37,219 nucleotides of DNA, from positions 1 to 37,219 of the forward strand of contig DUMM01000079.1 of the NCBI GenBank assembly GCA_012839845.1, in the 5' to 3' direction. The translations under genes were made by a program, and so were the position numbers. Each line of letters begins with the position of its first letter. The stretch's first letter is position 1. The stretch is from Bacillota bacterium. Lineage in GTDB: Bacteria > Bacillota > Limnochordia > DTU087. Shown here piece by piece: positions 1 to 9,477 of this stretch. The notes beneath the pieces were generated by a model. It had not been told where the DNA came from. It saw only the letters and a program-made list of their open reading frames with translations, and did not search any database.

Positions 1-9
1 TATGTTCAT

Positions 10-71
10 AAGAGATCTCACTCCTTAGAGCCTTGTGCTCTGCCAGCTGGAATGGCAGTGAGATCTCTTTT
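10..71 (+). terminator. Rho-independent terminator with three-way-junction fold
   Basis: Perfect 13-bp outer stem AAGAGATCTCACT (10-22)/AGTGAGATCTCTT (57-69) followed by TTT; inner hairpins AGAGC/GCTCT (27-41) and GCCA/TGGC (42-56). Confidence 0.7.
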
Positions 72-127
72 CTATTCCTCACCAGTATCTTCCTATCTGG
101 ATGACCTACAATAACTTTACACTAAGG

Positions 128-156
128 TTGCAGGACGGACGTTCTCCTGCTAAAAT
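128..156 (+). promoter_or_regulatory. Probable sigma-A promoter for nadE
   Basis: TTGCAG - 17 bp - TAAAAT. Confidence 0.5.
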
Positions 157-215
157 GAGGTAAATTAAGGACGGGAGTGCGCAGCTGACTGTGTTCAGAT
201 AAAGAAGGTGATTGG

Positions 216-1868
216 ATGAAAATCGCACTGGCACAAATCAACTTAACCATAGGGGACCTGAAAGGCAACATCCAGAAGATCCTGGGCTATACTGCTAGAG
301 CCAAGGAGCTGGGATGTAAGCTGATTGTTTTCCCAGAGATGGCGGTAACTGGTTATCCGCCGGGGGATTTGCTTACCCGCCGGGAGTTTTTGGCTGCAGC
401 CGGGAAGGCTGTTAATCAGCTGGCCCGAGACATCGTGGGCATAGCGGCGGTTATTGGAGGCTTGGAATACCATACAGCCGACGGCGGCGAGCGCAAAGTG
501 GCTGTGTTTAACACGGCTTTCTTCTGCGACGGTCAAGGGAGTATTAGAGGCTGGCACAAACGGAATCTCATGGATTTTGACCTCATAGATGAACGGCGCT
601 ATTTTACCCCTGGCAGGCAAGAGATTGCCCTGGAGGAGGTAGAGGGACTGTCCGTGGGCATATCGGTGGGGGAAGATATGGATGATCCGGAAAGCATCAT
701 GGAGGCTCAGCTGGAGGCGGGGGCTGATTTCTTGGTTAATATCGGCTGTTTTCCTTACTACTTTGGCCAAGAGTCGAATACCCAAGAGGTGCTCAGCCAA
801 ATAGCCCGCAGGGCCGGTAAGCCGGTGCTTTGGGTGAACCAAGTCGGCGCCAATGATGAGGCCATTTTTGCCGGACAGTCTCTGGCGGTTGACGGCCTGG
901 GCCATATCTGCGCAAGGGGCAGTGCTTTTCAGGAAGAACTCATCGTAGTGGAAGTTGAAGGCACCCAGGTCAAAGGGCAGATGCCTCCAGTCACCACCAA
1001 CTCCATAGCCATGCTCCACAGGGCCCTGGTTTTGGGGATTAGGGATTACGCTGTCAAATCCGGTTTTACTGATGTAGTTCTGGGGCTGTCTGGAGGTTTA
1101 GATTCGGCGATTACAGCCTGTCTGGCTGTGGATGCTTTGGGCAAGGAACATGTTCACTGCGTTTCCCTTCCCAGCCCTTACACGTCCACCACGTCCATCA
1201 CCGATGCCAAGCAGCTGGCGGAGAATCTGGGCTGCGAGTTGAAGATCATCCCCATTGCCGATGCTTTGGCGAGTGTTAAGAGCACTCTCTTGGACAGCTT
1301 TATTGATGTGAATCTCGATGTAACGGAGGAGAATATCCAGGCCCGCCTGCGGGGGATGTTCTTAATGGCTCTAGCCAACAAGTACGGCTGGCTGCTGCTC
1401 AATTCCAGCAACAAGTCGGAACTGGCGGTAGGCTATGCAACCCTGTACGGTGACATGGCCGGCAGTCTGGCGGTACTCAGCGATGTCTACAAGTCTGACC
1501 TTTATCGGCTGGCAGATTGGATTAACCGGGAGAGGGAGATAATTCCCACTTCCATCCTGACTAAGCCGCCCTCCGCGGAACTCCGCCCCAATCAGCGGGA
1601 TGCAGACAGTCTGCCTCCCTATAATATCCTGGACGGAATCCTGCGGCTGGTCATTGAGGAAGGCAAGAATAGAGAGGAAGTAGCTGAGGCAGGTTATCCC
1701 CAGGAAACGGTTGATGAGGTACTGCACCTTTTGGTGCGGAGCGAGTTCAAACGCCGGCAAGCGGCGCCTGGACTGCGGGTGACCAAGCGGGGCTTCGGCC
1801 GCGGCTGGCGGATGCCGTTGGCAGCCAAGCACCAGTGGCTGTGGGATGCTGCCCCTGTAGATGACTAG
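216..1868 (+). CDS. nadE: Glutamine-hydrolysing NAD+ synthetase
   Basis: N-terminal nitrilase-type amidase domain (VFPEMAVTGYPPGDLL) plus C-terminal synthetase with LGLSGGLDSAIT P-loop. Confidence 0.95.
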   Translation: MKIALAQINLTIGDLKGNIQKILGYTARAKELGCKLIVFPEMAVTGYPPGDLLTRREFLAAAGKAVNQLARDIVGIAAVIGGLEYHTADGGERKVAVFNTAFFCDGQGSIRGWHKRNLMDFDLIDERRYFTPGRQEIALEEVEGLSVGISVGEDMDDPESIMEAQLEAGADFLVNIGCFPYYFGQESNTQEVLSQIARRAGKPVLWVNQVGANDEAIFAGQSLAVDGLGHICARGSAFQEELIVVEVEGTQVKGQMPPVTTNSIAMLHRALVLGIRDYAVKSGFTDVVLGLSGGLDSAITACLAVDALGKEHVHCVSLPSPYTSTTSITDAKQLAENLGCELKIIPIADALASVKSTLLDSFIDVNLDVTEENIQARLRGMFLMALANKYGWLLLNSSNKSELAVGYATLYGDMAGSLAVLSDVYKSDLYRLADWINREREIIPTSILTKPPSAELRPNQRDADSLPPYNILDGILRLVIEEGKNREEVAEAGYPQETVDEVLHLLVRSEFKRRQAAPGLRVTKRGFGRGWRMPLAAKHQWLWDAAPVDD

Positions 1869-1945
1869 ATTTTCCTCAAGCAGGGAAATTATGGGATGGG
1901 ACATAATTCTTCGGTGTTACTTTCTTAGAAGCGGAGGTGCGGCTC

Positions 1946-2056
1946 GTGGCAGTGTGGAGATGTACCGCTTGCGGTGAGACTAAAGAAGGGCGGTGCCGGC
2001 CTAAGGCATGCCCCAAGTGCGGAGCTCCCAAAGAGCAGTTTGAAAAAGTAGAATGA
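1946..2056 (+). CDS. 36-aa standalone rubredoxin-like protein
   Basis: GTG start after GGAGGTG SD; VAVWRCTACGETKEGRCRPKACPKCGAPKEQFEKVE with two CxxC knuckles as in the rubrerythrin C-terminal rubredoxin domain; terminator follows. Confidence 0.8.
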   Translation: MAVWRCTACGETKEGRCRPKACPKCGAPKEQFEKVE

Positions 2057-2074
2057 CGAATAACCACCGGCAAA

Positions 2075-2112
2075 GACCAGGAAAGAGAGCAAAATCTCTC
2101 CTGGTCTTTTTT
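2075..2112 (+). terminator. Rho-independent terminator
   Basis: GACCAGGA...TCTCTCCTGGTC stem followed by TTTTTT. Confidence 0.8.
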
Positions 2113-2190
2113 CTATGCGGCTGGTCTCCTCCCGGATGATAATCCCCACAGCGGGGAAAATAGCAAGAGAAGCACAGCGGGAGCCTTCCC

Positions 2191-3411
2191 ATGATGTCTC
2201 CGGGGAGTGTGATCAGCATTCCGCACGTTCTCCATGTAATGCGGCCTGCAGCTGGGGGTATGCTAACCCACTTGGAACTTCTCCTTAAAGGTCTCGGTCG
2301 AGCTGGTTTTGAACTTACCGCCGCGTGTCCCGTTGATGAGTTGGTGCTTCAGCATATGAGAGCAGCGGGCATTGCCCGCATTCTGCCGCTGGATGTGGGA
2401 GATGCCGTGAGACCTTTGGCTGATCCGTTGATTATCGGGAGGTTCTCCCGCTTTCTGGAGGAACACCCATTTGATATTATCCACGCCCATGGGGCTAAAG
2501 CAGGACTTATCACCCGCCTGGCACTTAACTGGCGCAGGAGACTGCCTTATCCCGTCATTGTGAGTTACCACAACGAGATTCTGCCGGAAAGCCGCCATGT
2601 CAGGCAGCGGAGAATGCGTTATCTGGCTGAAAGATGCTTGGCGGGATCAACTTCCCATTTCATCGCCGTCTCTCCGCCCATCAAAGAGGAACTGATCACT
2701 GTCATCGGCTGTTCTCCCGACCAAGTCAGTCTTATACCCAACGGTATCGAGCTTCCCGAACCAGAATCCCAGGAAGACTGGACAGCAGTCCGCCGTACCT
2801 GCCGATTGCGATGGGGCTGGCCTGATGAAACCGACGGGTTCATTGTCGGGACAGCCTGCCGCTTGACTTGGGAGAAGGGACCTGATCTGCTGATTAAGGC
2901 GGCAGAACTTGCACTGGCAAGGGAGCGAAGTCTGCGGTTTGTCATTATCGGCGATGGGCCCATGGCTGAGGAACTGAGGCAAGCTGCAAGAAACCTCGGC
3001 ATTCTCCCCTTTGTCCGATTCTTGGGCTATCAGAGGGATGCCCGCCAGCTATTTCCTGCCTTTGATGCCTTTGTCCTGCCCTCCCGTACCGAAGGGTGGC
3101 CCCTGTCGCTAATGGAAGCCATGGCCGTGGGTTTACCGGTGGTGGCAGCTGGTACCGGCGGTGCCGCCTATATGGTCGAATCCGGCCGAACCGGCATTTT
3201 GGTAAGGCCCGGCAACGCCGAGGAGCTGGCGGAGGCGCTAATTCTCTTGGCTAGAAACAAAGAGCTGGCCGAAAAGCTGGGCAGAGCTGCGGCCCATCAC
3301 GCTTACTGCCATTTCAGCGCGGAAGCTATGGTAGCCAGGGTGAAAGAGGTTTACGATGAGGTCCTTTCGCAGACATCCTCTGCATCTTTATTAAGAGAGG
3401 GTGGCAAGTGA
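2191..3411 (+). CDS. Glycosyltransferase family 4 protein
   Basis: HVLHVMRPAAGGMLTHLELLLKGL N-terminus, IIHAHGAKAG, PNGIELP, LPSRTEGWPLSLMEAMAVGLPVVA. Confidence 0.9.
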   Translation: MMSPGSVISIPHVLHVMRPAAGGMLTHLELLLKGLGRAGFELTAACPVDELVLQHMRAAGIARILPLDVGDAVRPLADPLIIGRFSRFLEEHPFDIIHAHGAKAGLITRLALNWRRRLPYPVIVSYHNEILPESRHVRQRRMRYLAERCLAGSTSHFIAVSPPIKEELITVIGCSPDQVSLIPNGIELPEPESQEDWTAVRRTCRLRWGWPDETDGFIVGTACRLTWEKGPDLLIKAAELALARERSLRFVIIGDGPMAEELRQAARNLGILPFVRFLGYQRDARQLFPAFDAFVLPSRTEGWPLSLMEAMAVGLPVVAAGTGGAAYMVESGRTGILVRPGNAEELAEALILLARNKELAEKLGRAAAHHAYCHFSAEAMVARVKEVYDEVLSQTSSASLLREGGK

Positions 3412-5668
3412 CGTGGCTGCGGGCAAAAAGGTCTGGGGTGTGCTGACAGCGATAACCCTGCTGGGGTCATTACTGTTGATGATGGGATTGAGCCTTGAGT
3501 GCTGCGGCGCTGCCGCTGTAGACCGAGAAAACGGCCCTCGGGTCACTGTGGTGGTTATAAACCGCCTGTCGTTGGATGACCTGGCCGCCCTGAGGGGTTC
3601 AGCGTTGTTAGACTTGGCAGCCAAGGGCGGAATCGGACTGATGAACACCAGAACCGGCGGCGGACTCACTGCGGAAAATGCTTATGCCAGCATTGGAGGC
3701 GGTGCCCGCCTGCTGGGGGGAGCCCATGCCAAGCTGGCTCTGTCCAGCGAGGCAGTGTACAAAGGAGAAAGAGCGGGGGACATCTACCGACGCCGTACCG
3801 GCTGGGACCCTCCCCCAGGTTCCATATTGGTGCTGGATATAGAGAATATCAAAGCCAACAATCTTGCCTCTGGCAATATCCAGCTGGTGGGGCTGATTGG
3901 CGAAACTTTGCGGGAGGCCCAGCTAAATGCAGCGCTGATCGGCAACGCCGACACCCAGGAGTACCAAAGGTGGGCAGCCCTCATTGCCATGGACAGCAGA
4001 GGCCAAATCCCCATAGGCAGTGTGGATCCGGAGCTCAATACATTGGATCCGGGGTTTCCCACCGGCCGCCGGAGCGATATTCCAGTTCTGTGGCAGGAAT
4101 ACCTGCGAGTGCGGGCCAGCGCGCCGTTTGTTGTGGTAGATCTGGGAGACATGGATAGGGTGGAAGAGGAAAGGCGGCAGCTTGCTCCGTCCCGCTACCG
4201 CAGCTACCGCCGGACAGCCCTGGAAAGCGCCGACGGATTTTTGAGAGAGCTCCTCAGTACAGCAGACCTCAGCAAGGAGTGGATTTTAGTCGTCAGCCCC
4301 TTGCCCATTGGGGAAGGCGCCTCACGGGGGGAGCTCCTTACGCCCATAATTGCTGCTGGACCAGGTCTTGCACCGGGCTTATTGGTGAGCACCACCACCC
4401 GCCGTCCCGGTGTAGTTGCCAATTACGATATCGCACCCTCGGTACTTGCTTGGCTGAACCTTCCTTCACCGAAAGGGCTGCCGGGAGCAGTACTTACTAC
4501 CACCGGCAAAATTCCCCAGATATTCAGCAGTTCCAATGTCGGCCCTGATACTCCGCTGGAGGTCAGGTTGAGGTATCTAGCGGAGCTGCTTTCCCGCAGT
4601 GCAGCTGTTTACCTTCATCGCGCGCCTCTTCTCAAGACCTTTGTTACTTTGGAGATTATCATTTACCTGACCGCCTTCGCCTTGGCGGCAGTGTATCCCA
4701 GTCTGCCCAGAGGTTGGACTAACTGCATGGTATTCTTGCTCCTCTTTATTGCTTCAACGCCTTTGGCTCTGCTAGTCTTGCCGCTCCTGCAGCCGGTGAC
4801 GGTGACTGCAGCTTTCTTGTACACATTAGCTGCGGCACTTTCCTTTGCGGCCTTGGCATGGGTCTTGATTGCCAAAACGGAGCGGCGGTTTGTATTCATC
4901 TGTGCTGTGACTGCCCTGGGGATCGCCGCCGACGCGCTGTTGGGCGGTCCGCTGATCAAGTACTCACCCTTAGGCTATGATGTGATGCTGGGCGCCAGGT
5001 TTTACGGGATAGGCAATGAATACATGGGAATCCTGGTGGGGGCATCATTGCTGGCGGCACCTGCAGTCAAGGAGCGCTTTCCCAGGACGGCTCCCATTGT
5101 TGTGCTCTGGTTTCTGCTGGTGACTTTCATCCTCGGTTTGCCGACCCTTGGGGCTAATGCTGGCGGCACCATTACTGCCCTTGCGGCCTTCCCCTTCGCC
5201 TACGGAATGGGGGATAGGGGCAGGCGGTGGAAGGCCTTTGGGTTCCTCGTTGCGGTGCTTGCGGTGCTGGTCTTGCTGAATGTTATTGCCGCCGACGGCG
5301 TCGGCTCTCATGTCGGCAGAGCGCTGAAGCTGGTCCTAGAAGGCAGCTGGGCGGAAATTGCTGCCATTGCCCGGAGGAAGTTGGCCATGAACTGGCGGCT
5401 GATGCGGTACAGTATCTGGAGCAAGGGTCTGCTGGTTGCCCTGGGTATCATGGCAGTTCTGGTTTACCGGCCTACTCCGGGGATAAAGGAGATCATGGAA
5501 GAGCACCCCAGTCTGCGGAGAATTGTGTTTGCTACCATCCTCGGCAGTTTGGCCGCTTTGTTGTTCAATGATTCCGGAGTAGTAGCCGGGGGAACTGCCA
5601 GCATCTATGCTGCTGGTCTTGTGTTAAGCCTAATCCTAGAGCAGCGGGGAAGAAGGGGGGAAGAATAA
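3401..5668 (+). CDS. Uncharacterised membrane protein: extracytoplasmic alkaline-phosphatase-superfamily-like domain fused to a polytopic membrane domain
   Basis: GTG start overlapping the GT stop by 11 nt; signal/TM segment, ectodomain (about residues 45-400), then multiple hydrophobic segments including ARFYGIGNEYMGILVGASLL. Confidence 0.7.
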   Translation: MASDVAAGKKVWGVLTAITLLGSLLLMMGLSLECCGAAAVDRENGPRVTVVVINRLSLDDLAALRGSALLDLAAKGGIGLMNTRTGGGLTAENAYASIGGGARLLGGAHAKLALSSEAVYKGERAGDIYRRRTGWDPPPGSILVLDIENIKANNLASGNIQLVGLIGETLREAQLNAALIGNADTQEYQRWAALIAMDSRGQIPIGSVDPELNTLDPGFPTGRRSDIPVLWQEYLRVRASAPFVVVDLGDMDRVEEERRQLAPSRYRSYRRTALESADGFLRELLSTADLSKEWILVVSPLPIGEGASRGELLTPIIAAGPGLAPGLLVSTTTRRPGVVANYDIAPSVLAWLNLPSPKGLPGAVLTTTGKIPQIFSSSNVGPDTPLEVRLRYLAELLSRSAAVYLHRAPLLKTFVTLEIIIYLTAFALAAVYPSLPRGWTNCMVFLLLFIASTPLALLVLPLLQPVTVTAAFLYTLAAALSFAALAWVLIAKTERRFVFICAVTALGIAADALLGGPLIKYSPLGYDVMLGARFYGIGNEYMGILVGASLLAAPAVKERFPRTAPIVVLWFLLVTFILGLPTLGANAGGTITALAAFPFAYGMGDRGRRWKAFGFLVAVLAVLVLLNVIAADGVGSHVGRALKLVLEGSWAEIAAIARRKLAMNWRLMRYSIWSKGLLVALGIMAVLVYRPTPGIKEIMEEHPSLRRIVFATILGSLAALLFNDSGVVAGGTASIYAAGLVLSLILEQRGRRGEE

Positions 5669-5814
5669 GAGAACCCACCCCAAGCTTCCTTGCCCGCTGC
5701 CAAAAGCTGAAGATATGGTACTATACACCCTCTCCCCAGTGTGGTATTATATAACCCAGTTGCTCAGTAGGAATTAAGCAGGTAGACATGCATCAGACAT
5801 ACTGGGGAGGGTAA

Positions 5815-6615
5815 TTGGTGGTAAAACGCGTGATTATCCGCATTGATGAGGAAAAGTGCAACGGCTGCGGCCTCTGCATCCCCGGCTGTGCGGAGGGCGC
5901 CCTGCAGATAATTGACGGCAAGGCCCGCTTGGTCAGAGAAGCCCTCTGCGACGGTTTGGGTGCCTGTCTCGGCGAATGTCCTCAAGGTGCCCTCTACCTG
6001 GAGGAGGCTGAGGTCGAAGCCTTTGACCCAGAGTTGGTTACCGCCCTGCACAGCGAGAAGCAGGTCAAGGCACGCGGTACCGTCCAGGAAGAAACTGAAC
6101 CTGCAGCCGGCGGTTTTGAGGGCGGCTGTCCCGGGCTTTGCTCGTTTTCTCTTGGCAGTGCACAGGTAGAACGTAAACAGACCACCTTCGCCGAGGACGT
6201 CGGGGATGGACAGGCAGTGCCCCAACCAGAACTGAGAAATTGGCCGGTACAGCTGGCCCTTATCTCGCCCAAGGCTTCCTTCTTGAAGGGCGCGCATCTC
6301 TTGCTCTGCGCAGACTGCGTTCCCTTCGCCTTTGCCGGTTTCCACCAAGAGCTGCTGCAGGGTCGGGTTGCGGCGGTGGCCTGTCCGAAGCTGGATGATG
6401 CTGGGCAGCATGTGGAGAAGCTGGCGGCCATCCTCAGGGCCAATGACATAGCCGGCATCACAGTTGCCCGCATGGAGGTGCCCTGCTGCGGCGGCTTGGT
6501 TAGAATGGCAGAGATAGCCTCGGCCATGGCGGGGGTCACGCTGCCCATCAGCGATATTGTCATCACCATTGGGGGCGAGGCCCAAGCGCGCAAGACCCCG
6601 GATACAGGGAGGTAA
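5815..6615 (+). CDS. 4Fe-4S binding protein (ferredoxin domain plus Cys-rich C-terminal region)
   Basis: CNGCGLCIPGCAEGAL and CDGLGACLGECPQGAL; later LLLCADCVPFAF, CPKLDD and VPCCGGL. Confidence 0.85.
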   Translation: MVVKRVIIRIDEEKCNGCGLCIPGCAEGALQIIDGKARLVREALCDGLGACLGECPQGALYLEEAEVEAFDPELVTALHSEKQVKARGTVQEETEPAAGGFEGGCPGLCSFSLGSAQVERKQTTFAEDVGDGQAVPQPELRNWPVQLALISPKASFLKGAHLLLCADCVPFAFAGFHQELLQGRVAAVACPKLDDAGQHVEKLAAILRANDIAGITVARMEVPCCGGLVRMAEIASAMAGVTLPISDIVITIGGEAQARKTPDTGR

Positions 6616-6632
6616 GTTCGGCAAAGGACTCT

Positions 6633-7412
6633 TCAGCTTGCACGGCGGGAAAGGTCGAAGAAAATCTCCCTGGCCAGCTGCCGGTAGGCGTCGACGCCCG
6701 GAATGCTGCGGGCATAGTGGATGGTTGGCTCTCCGGCGGCTGCCGATTCTGCGAACCGGATGCTCCTGTAGACCGTGTACTCGTACACCCGGATCTCCGG
6801 TTCAAAGGTTTCGTAAAGCTCTTTCAGCACCTGGGCGGTGTGATTGGTGCGGCGGTCAAACATGGTGGGGAGCAAACCGGCGATTTTGAGCTGGTTGTTG
6901 TGGTGAATCTGGATCTTGCGCACCAGTTTCAGCAGTCCTTGTACTGCCTTTTGGGCCAAGTACTCGCAGGCGACGGGGATGATGAGATAATCGGCGACTG
7001 CCAGAGCATTGACGGTAAGCAATCCGAGGGACGGCTGGCAGTCGATCAAGATTACATCGAAATTATTCCGGATGGGTGTCAAAGATATGGCCAGGCGCCG
7101 CTCCCGGGCAAAGGAGCCCACCAGCTCCATTTCCGCCAAGGCTAAATCGACATTAGCCGGGAGCAGAGAGGCTCCGAAGGATGTCTCGAGTATGTAGGGT
7201 TCGGCACTGGCAGAACGCCGCAGGGCATCGTATATGGTCTTTTCCAGAGAATCCGGCTGGTAACCGCAGCAAAGGGTAAGTCCACCCTGGGGATCAAGGT
7301 CCACCATCAGCACTTTGCAGCCCAACTCCGTAAGGGCAGCTCCCAGGTTAATGGTGGTGGTTGTTTTCCCAACTCCGCCTTTTTGGCTGGCGATGGCGTA
7401 AATGACAGCCAC
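6633..7412 (-). CDS. ParA/Soj-family ATPase
   Basis: IYAIASQKGGVGKTTTTINLGAALTELG Walker motif, VDLDPQGG, VILIDCQPSLG; start placed at GTG (GTGGCTGTCATT) after an AGGTG SD; the track start at 7508 looks too far upstream. Confidence 0.9.
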   Translation of the reverse strand: MAVIYAIASQKGGVGKTTTTINLGAALTELGCKVLMVDLDPQGGLTLCCGYQPDSLEKTIYDALRRSASAEPYILETSFGASLLPANVDLALAEMELVGSFARERRLAISLTPIRNNFDVILIDCQPSLGLLTVNALAVADYLIIPVACEYLAQKAVQGLLKLVRKIQIHHNNQLKIAGLLPTMFDRRTNHTAQVLKELYETFEPEIRVYEYTVYRSIRFAESAAAGEPTIHYARSIPGVDAYRQLAREIFFDLSRRAS

Positions 7413-7498
7413 ATCCGTCACCTGCCTTTCTGAGTGCGCAAATCTATGTACAAAGTTCGCCGCGGTTTCATAAAGACCTTTTATTGGCCTGCAGAAGT

Positions 7499-7539
7499 AC
7501 CTGCCCAAGGCATCAGTGCGATGTCCGGCAGGTTTTTTT
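7499..7539 (+). terminator. Plus-strand Rho-independent terminator/attenuator upstream of araB
   Basis: ACCTGCC...GGCAGGT outer stem, inner GGCATC/GATGTC stem, then TTTTTTT. Confidence 0.7.
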
Positions 7540-7637
7540 CGTTTTTCTGCGAATACAATTCTTAAATAAAGGGCGGCGTTGGCGTGGTCTGTGCCGAAAG
7601 CTGTATATCAGACAACCCACATGAAGGGGGATTTGCT

Positions 7638-9368
7638 TTGGACAAAAGGCGGTTTGCTTTAGGTTTCGATTACGGTACTAATTCTGTACGGGCATTGGTG
7701 GTAGATATCGCTACCGGCGAAGAAGTGGGCACATATGTGTATAACTACAAGCACGGTGTCGACGGCGTAATTGTCGATCCAGTGGATCCCAATGTGGCTC
7801 GGCAGCATCCTCAAGACTATATAGACGGGCTGGAAGCTGCCGGCCGCGGTGCCATTGAGCAGGCCAAGGCCAACTGCAAGGATTTCAGTCCTGAACAGAT
7901 TATCGGCATCGGAGTAGATACCACAGGCAGTACTCCCATACCGGTCGATGCCCAAGGTGTTCCTTTGGCCCTTGATCCGAGGTTTGCCGATAACCCCAAT
8001 GCGATGGCCTGGCTGTGGAAAGATCACACATCCTACGAGGAAGCTGCCGCGATCACTGCCAAGGCAGCGGAGACTAGACCGCATTTTTTGGCCAAATGCG
8101 GCGGAGCCTATTCATCTGAGTGGTTCTGGTCGAAAATATGGCACTGCTTGAAAGTAGACCCGGAAGTCTTTGACGCTGCCTATACGTGGGTAGAGCTGGC
8201 AGATATTATTCCGGGTTTCTTGACCGGCACCCTGGCTCCCGATCAGCTCAAGCGGGGGGTCTGTGCTGCAGGACACAAGGCCATGTACAATGACCAATGG
8301 GGCGGCTATCCCGATAAAGAATTCCTCGCTGCTCTAGAACCCCGCCTGGTGAGGATCAGGGAGACTCTTCCGGATAAAGCGTATACCGCCGGAGAGAGAG
8401 CTGGATTGTTGACCGAGGAATGGGCAGAGCGCCTGGGTCTGCGGCCCGGCATCGCGGTCAGTGTCGGCGCCTTTGATGCCCACATGGGGGCAGTGGGAGC
8501 CGGCGTCAAGGAAGGGACCCTGGTAAAGATCATCGGGACATCTACATGCGATGTGGCCGTAGCCAGCAAGACAAGAGACCTGCCCGATATCCCGGGCCTT
8601 TGCGGCATCGTCGACGGTTCCGTGCTGCCGGGTTATCTGGGATTAGAAGCAGGGCAGTCGGCGGTAGGGGATATTTTCAACTGGTTTGTTAAGCATTGTG
8701 TGCCCGCCCAATATCATGAAGAAGCGGAAAAGCGGGGGCTGGATCTCCATCAGCTGCTGACAGAAAAGGCGGAAAAGCTGAAGCCCGGAGAAAGCGGCCT
8801 CTTGGCCTTGGACTGGAACAACGGCAATCGCACTATCTTGGTGGATGTGCGGCTGACCGGCCTTATGATGGGACAGACTCTGCAGACCAGGCCGGAGGAG
8901 GTATACCGGGCATTGATCGAAGGCACTGCTTACGGTGCCCGGGTGATCATCGAGCGGTTCGAGGAATACGGCGTTCATATTGAAGAAGTAGTCAACTGCG
9001 GCGGTATCGCTGAGAAAAACCCGATGCTGATGCAGATCTACGCCGATGTCACTAACAGGACCATGAAGATTTCCCGGTCTGCTCAAACTCCTGCCCTGGG
9101 AGCAGCTATGTTCGGCGCGGTGGCTGCCGGACCAGAGAACGGCGGCTACGCAACGGTCCAGGAAGCCCAGGCGGCTATGGGCGGTCTGAAGGAAAGGGAA
9201 TTTGTCCCCATTCCGGAAAACGTAAAGGTCTATGAGAAGCTGTTTAGGATGTACAAAGAGCTCCATGATATTTTCGGAACTAAAGAATATACAGCCAACC
9301 TGTATCACATCATGAAAGACTTGCTGGACCTGAGAGATGCCGTCAGAGAAGGTAAAGAAATCAGCTGA
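7638..9368 (+). CDS. araB: Ribulokinase
   Basis: FGGY kinase fold: ALGFDYGTNSVRALVVD, GVDTTGSTPIPVD, VNCGGIAEKNPMLMQIYADVT; TTG start with AAGGGGG SD preferred over upstream start 7584. Confidence 0.9.
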   Translation: MDKRRFALGFDYGTNSVRALVVDIATGEEVGTYVYNYKHGVDGVIVDPVDPNVARQHPQDYIDGLEAAGRGAIEQAKANCKDFSPEQIIGIGVDTTGSTPIPVDAQGVPLALDPRFADNPNAMAWLWKDHTSYEEAAAITAKAAETRPHFLAKCGGAYSSEWFWSKIWHCLKVDPEVFDAAYTWVELADIIPGFLTGTLAPDQLKRGVCAAGHKAMYNDQWGGYPDKEFLAALEPRLVRIRETLPDKAYTAGERAGLLTEEWAERLGLRPGIAVSVGAFDAHMGAVGAGVKEGTLVKIIGTSTCDVAVASKTRDLPDIPGLCGIVDGSVLPGYLGLEAGQSAVGDIFNWFVKHCVPAQYHEEAEKRGLDLHQLLTEKAEKLKPGESGLLALDWNNGNRTILVDVRLTGLMMGQTLQTRPEEVYRALIEGTAYGARVIIERFEEYGVHIEEVVNCGGIAEKNPMLMQIYADVTNRTMKISRSAQTPALGAAMFGAVAAGPENGGYATVQEAQAAMGGLKEREFVPIPENVKVYEKLFRMYKELHDIFGTKEYTANLYHIMKDLLDLRDAVREGKEIS

Positions 9369-9403
9369 CAAAAGCGAAGTGCCTCGACTGACATGAGGCT
9401 AAT

Positions 9404-9438
9404 ACAGCCCTGCTTCCCGCACAGGGGAGCAGGGCTGT
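9404..9438 (+). terminator. Terminator hairpin after araB
   Basis: ACAGCCCTGCTTCCC GCAC AGGGGAGCAGGGCTGT strong stem; U-tract weak. Confidence 0.6.
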
Positions 9439-9477
9439 TCTTGCTCTTGCTAATGGCGATGATATGCTGATGCGGTT

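Noticed and set aside
5764-6624. 286-aa antisense ORF
   Set aside because: Lies opposite the 4Fe-4S gene and has no recognisable domain; high GC gives long antisense frames.
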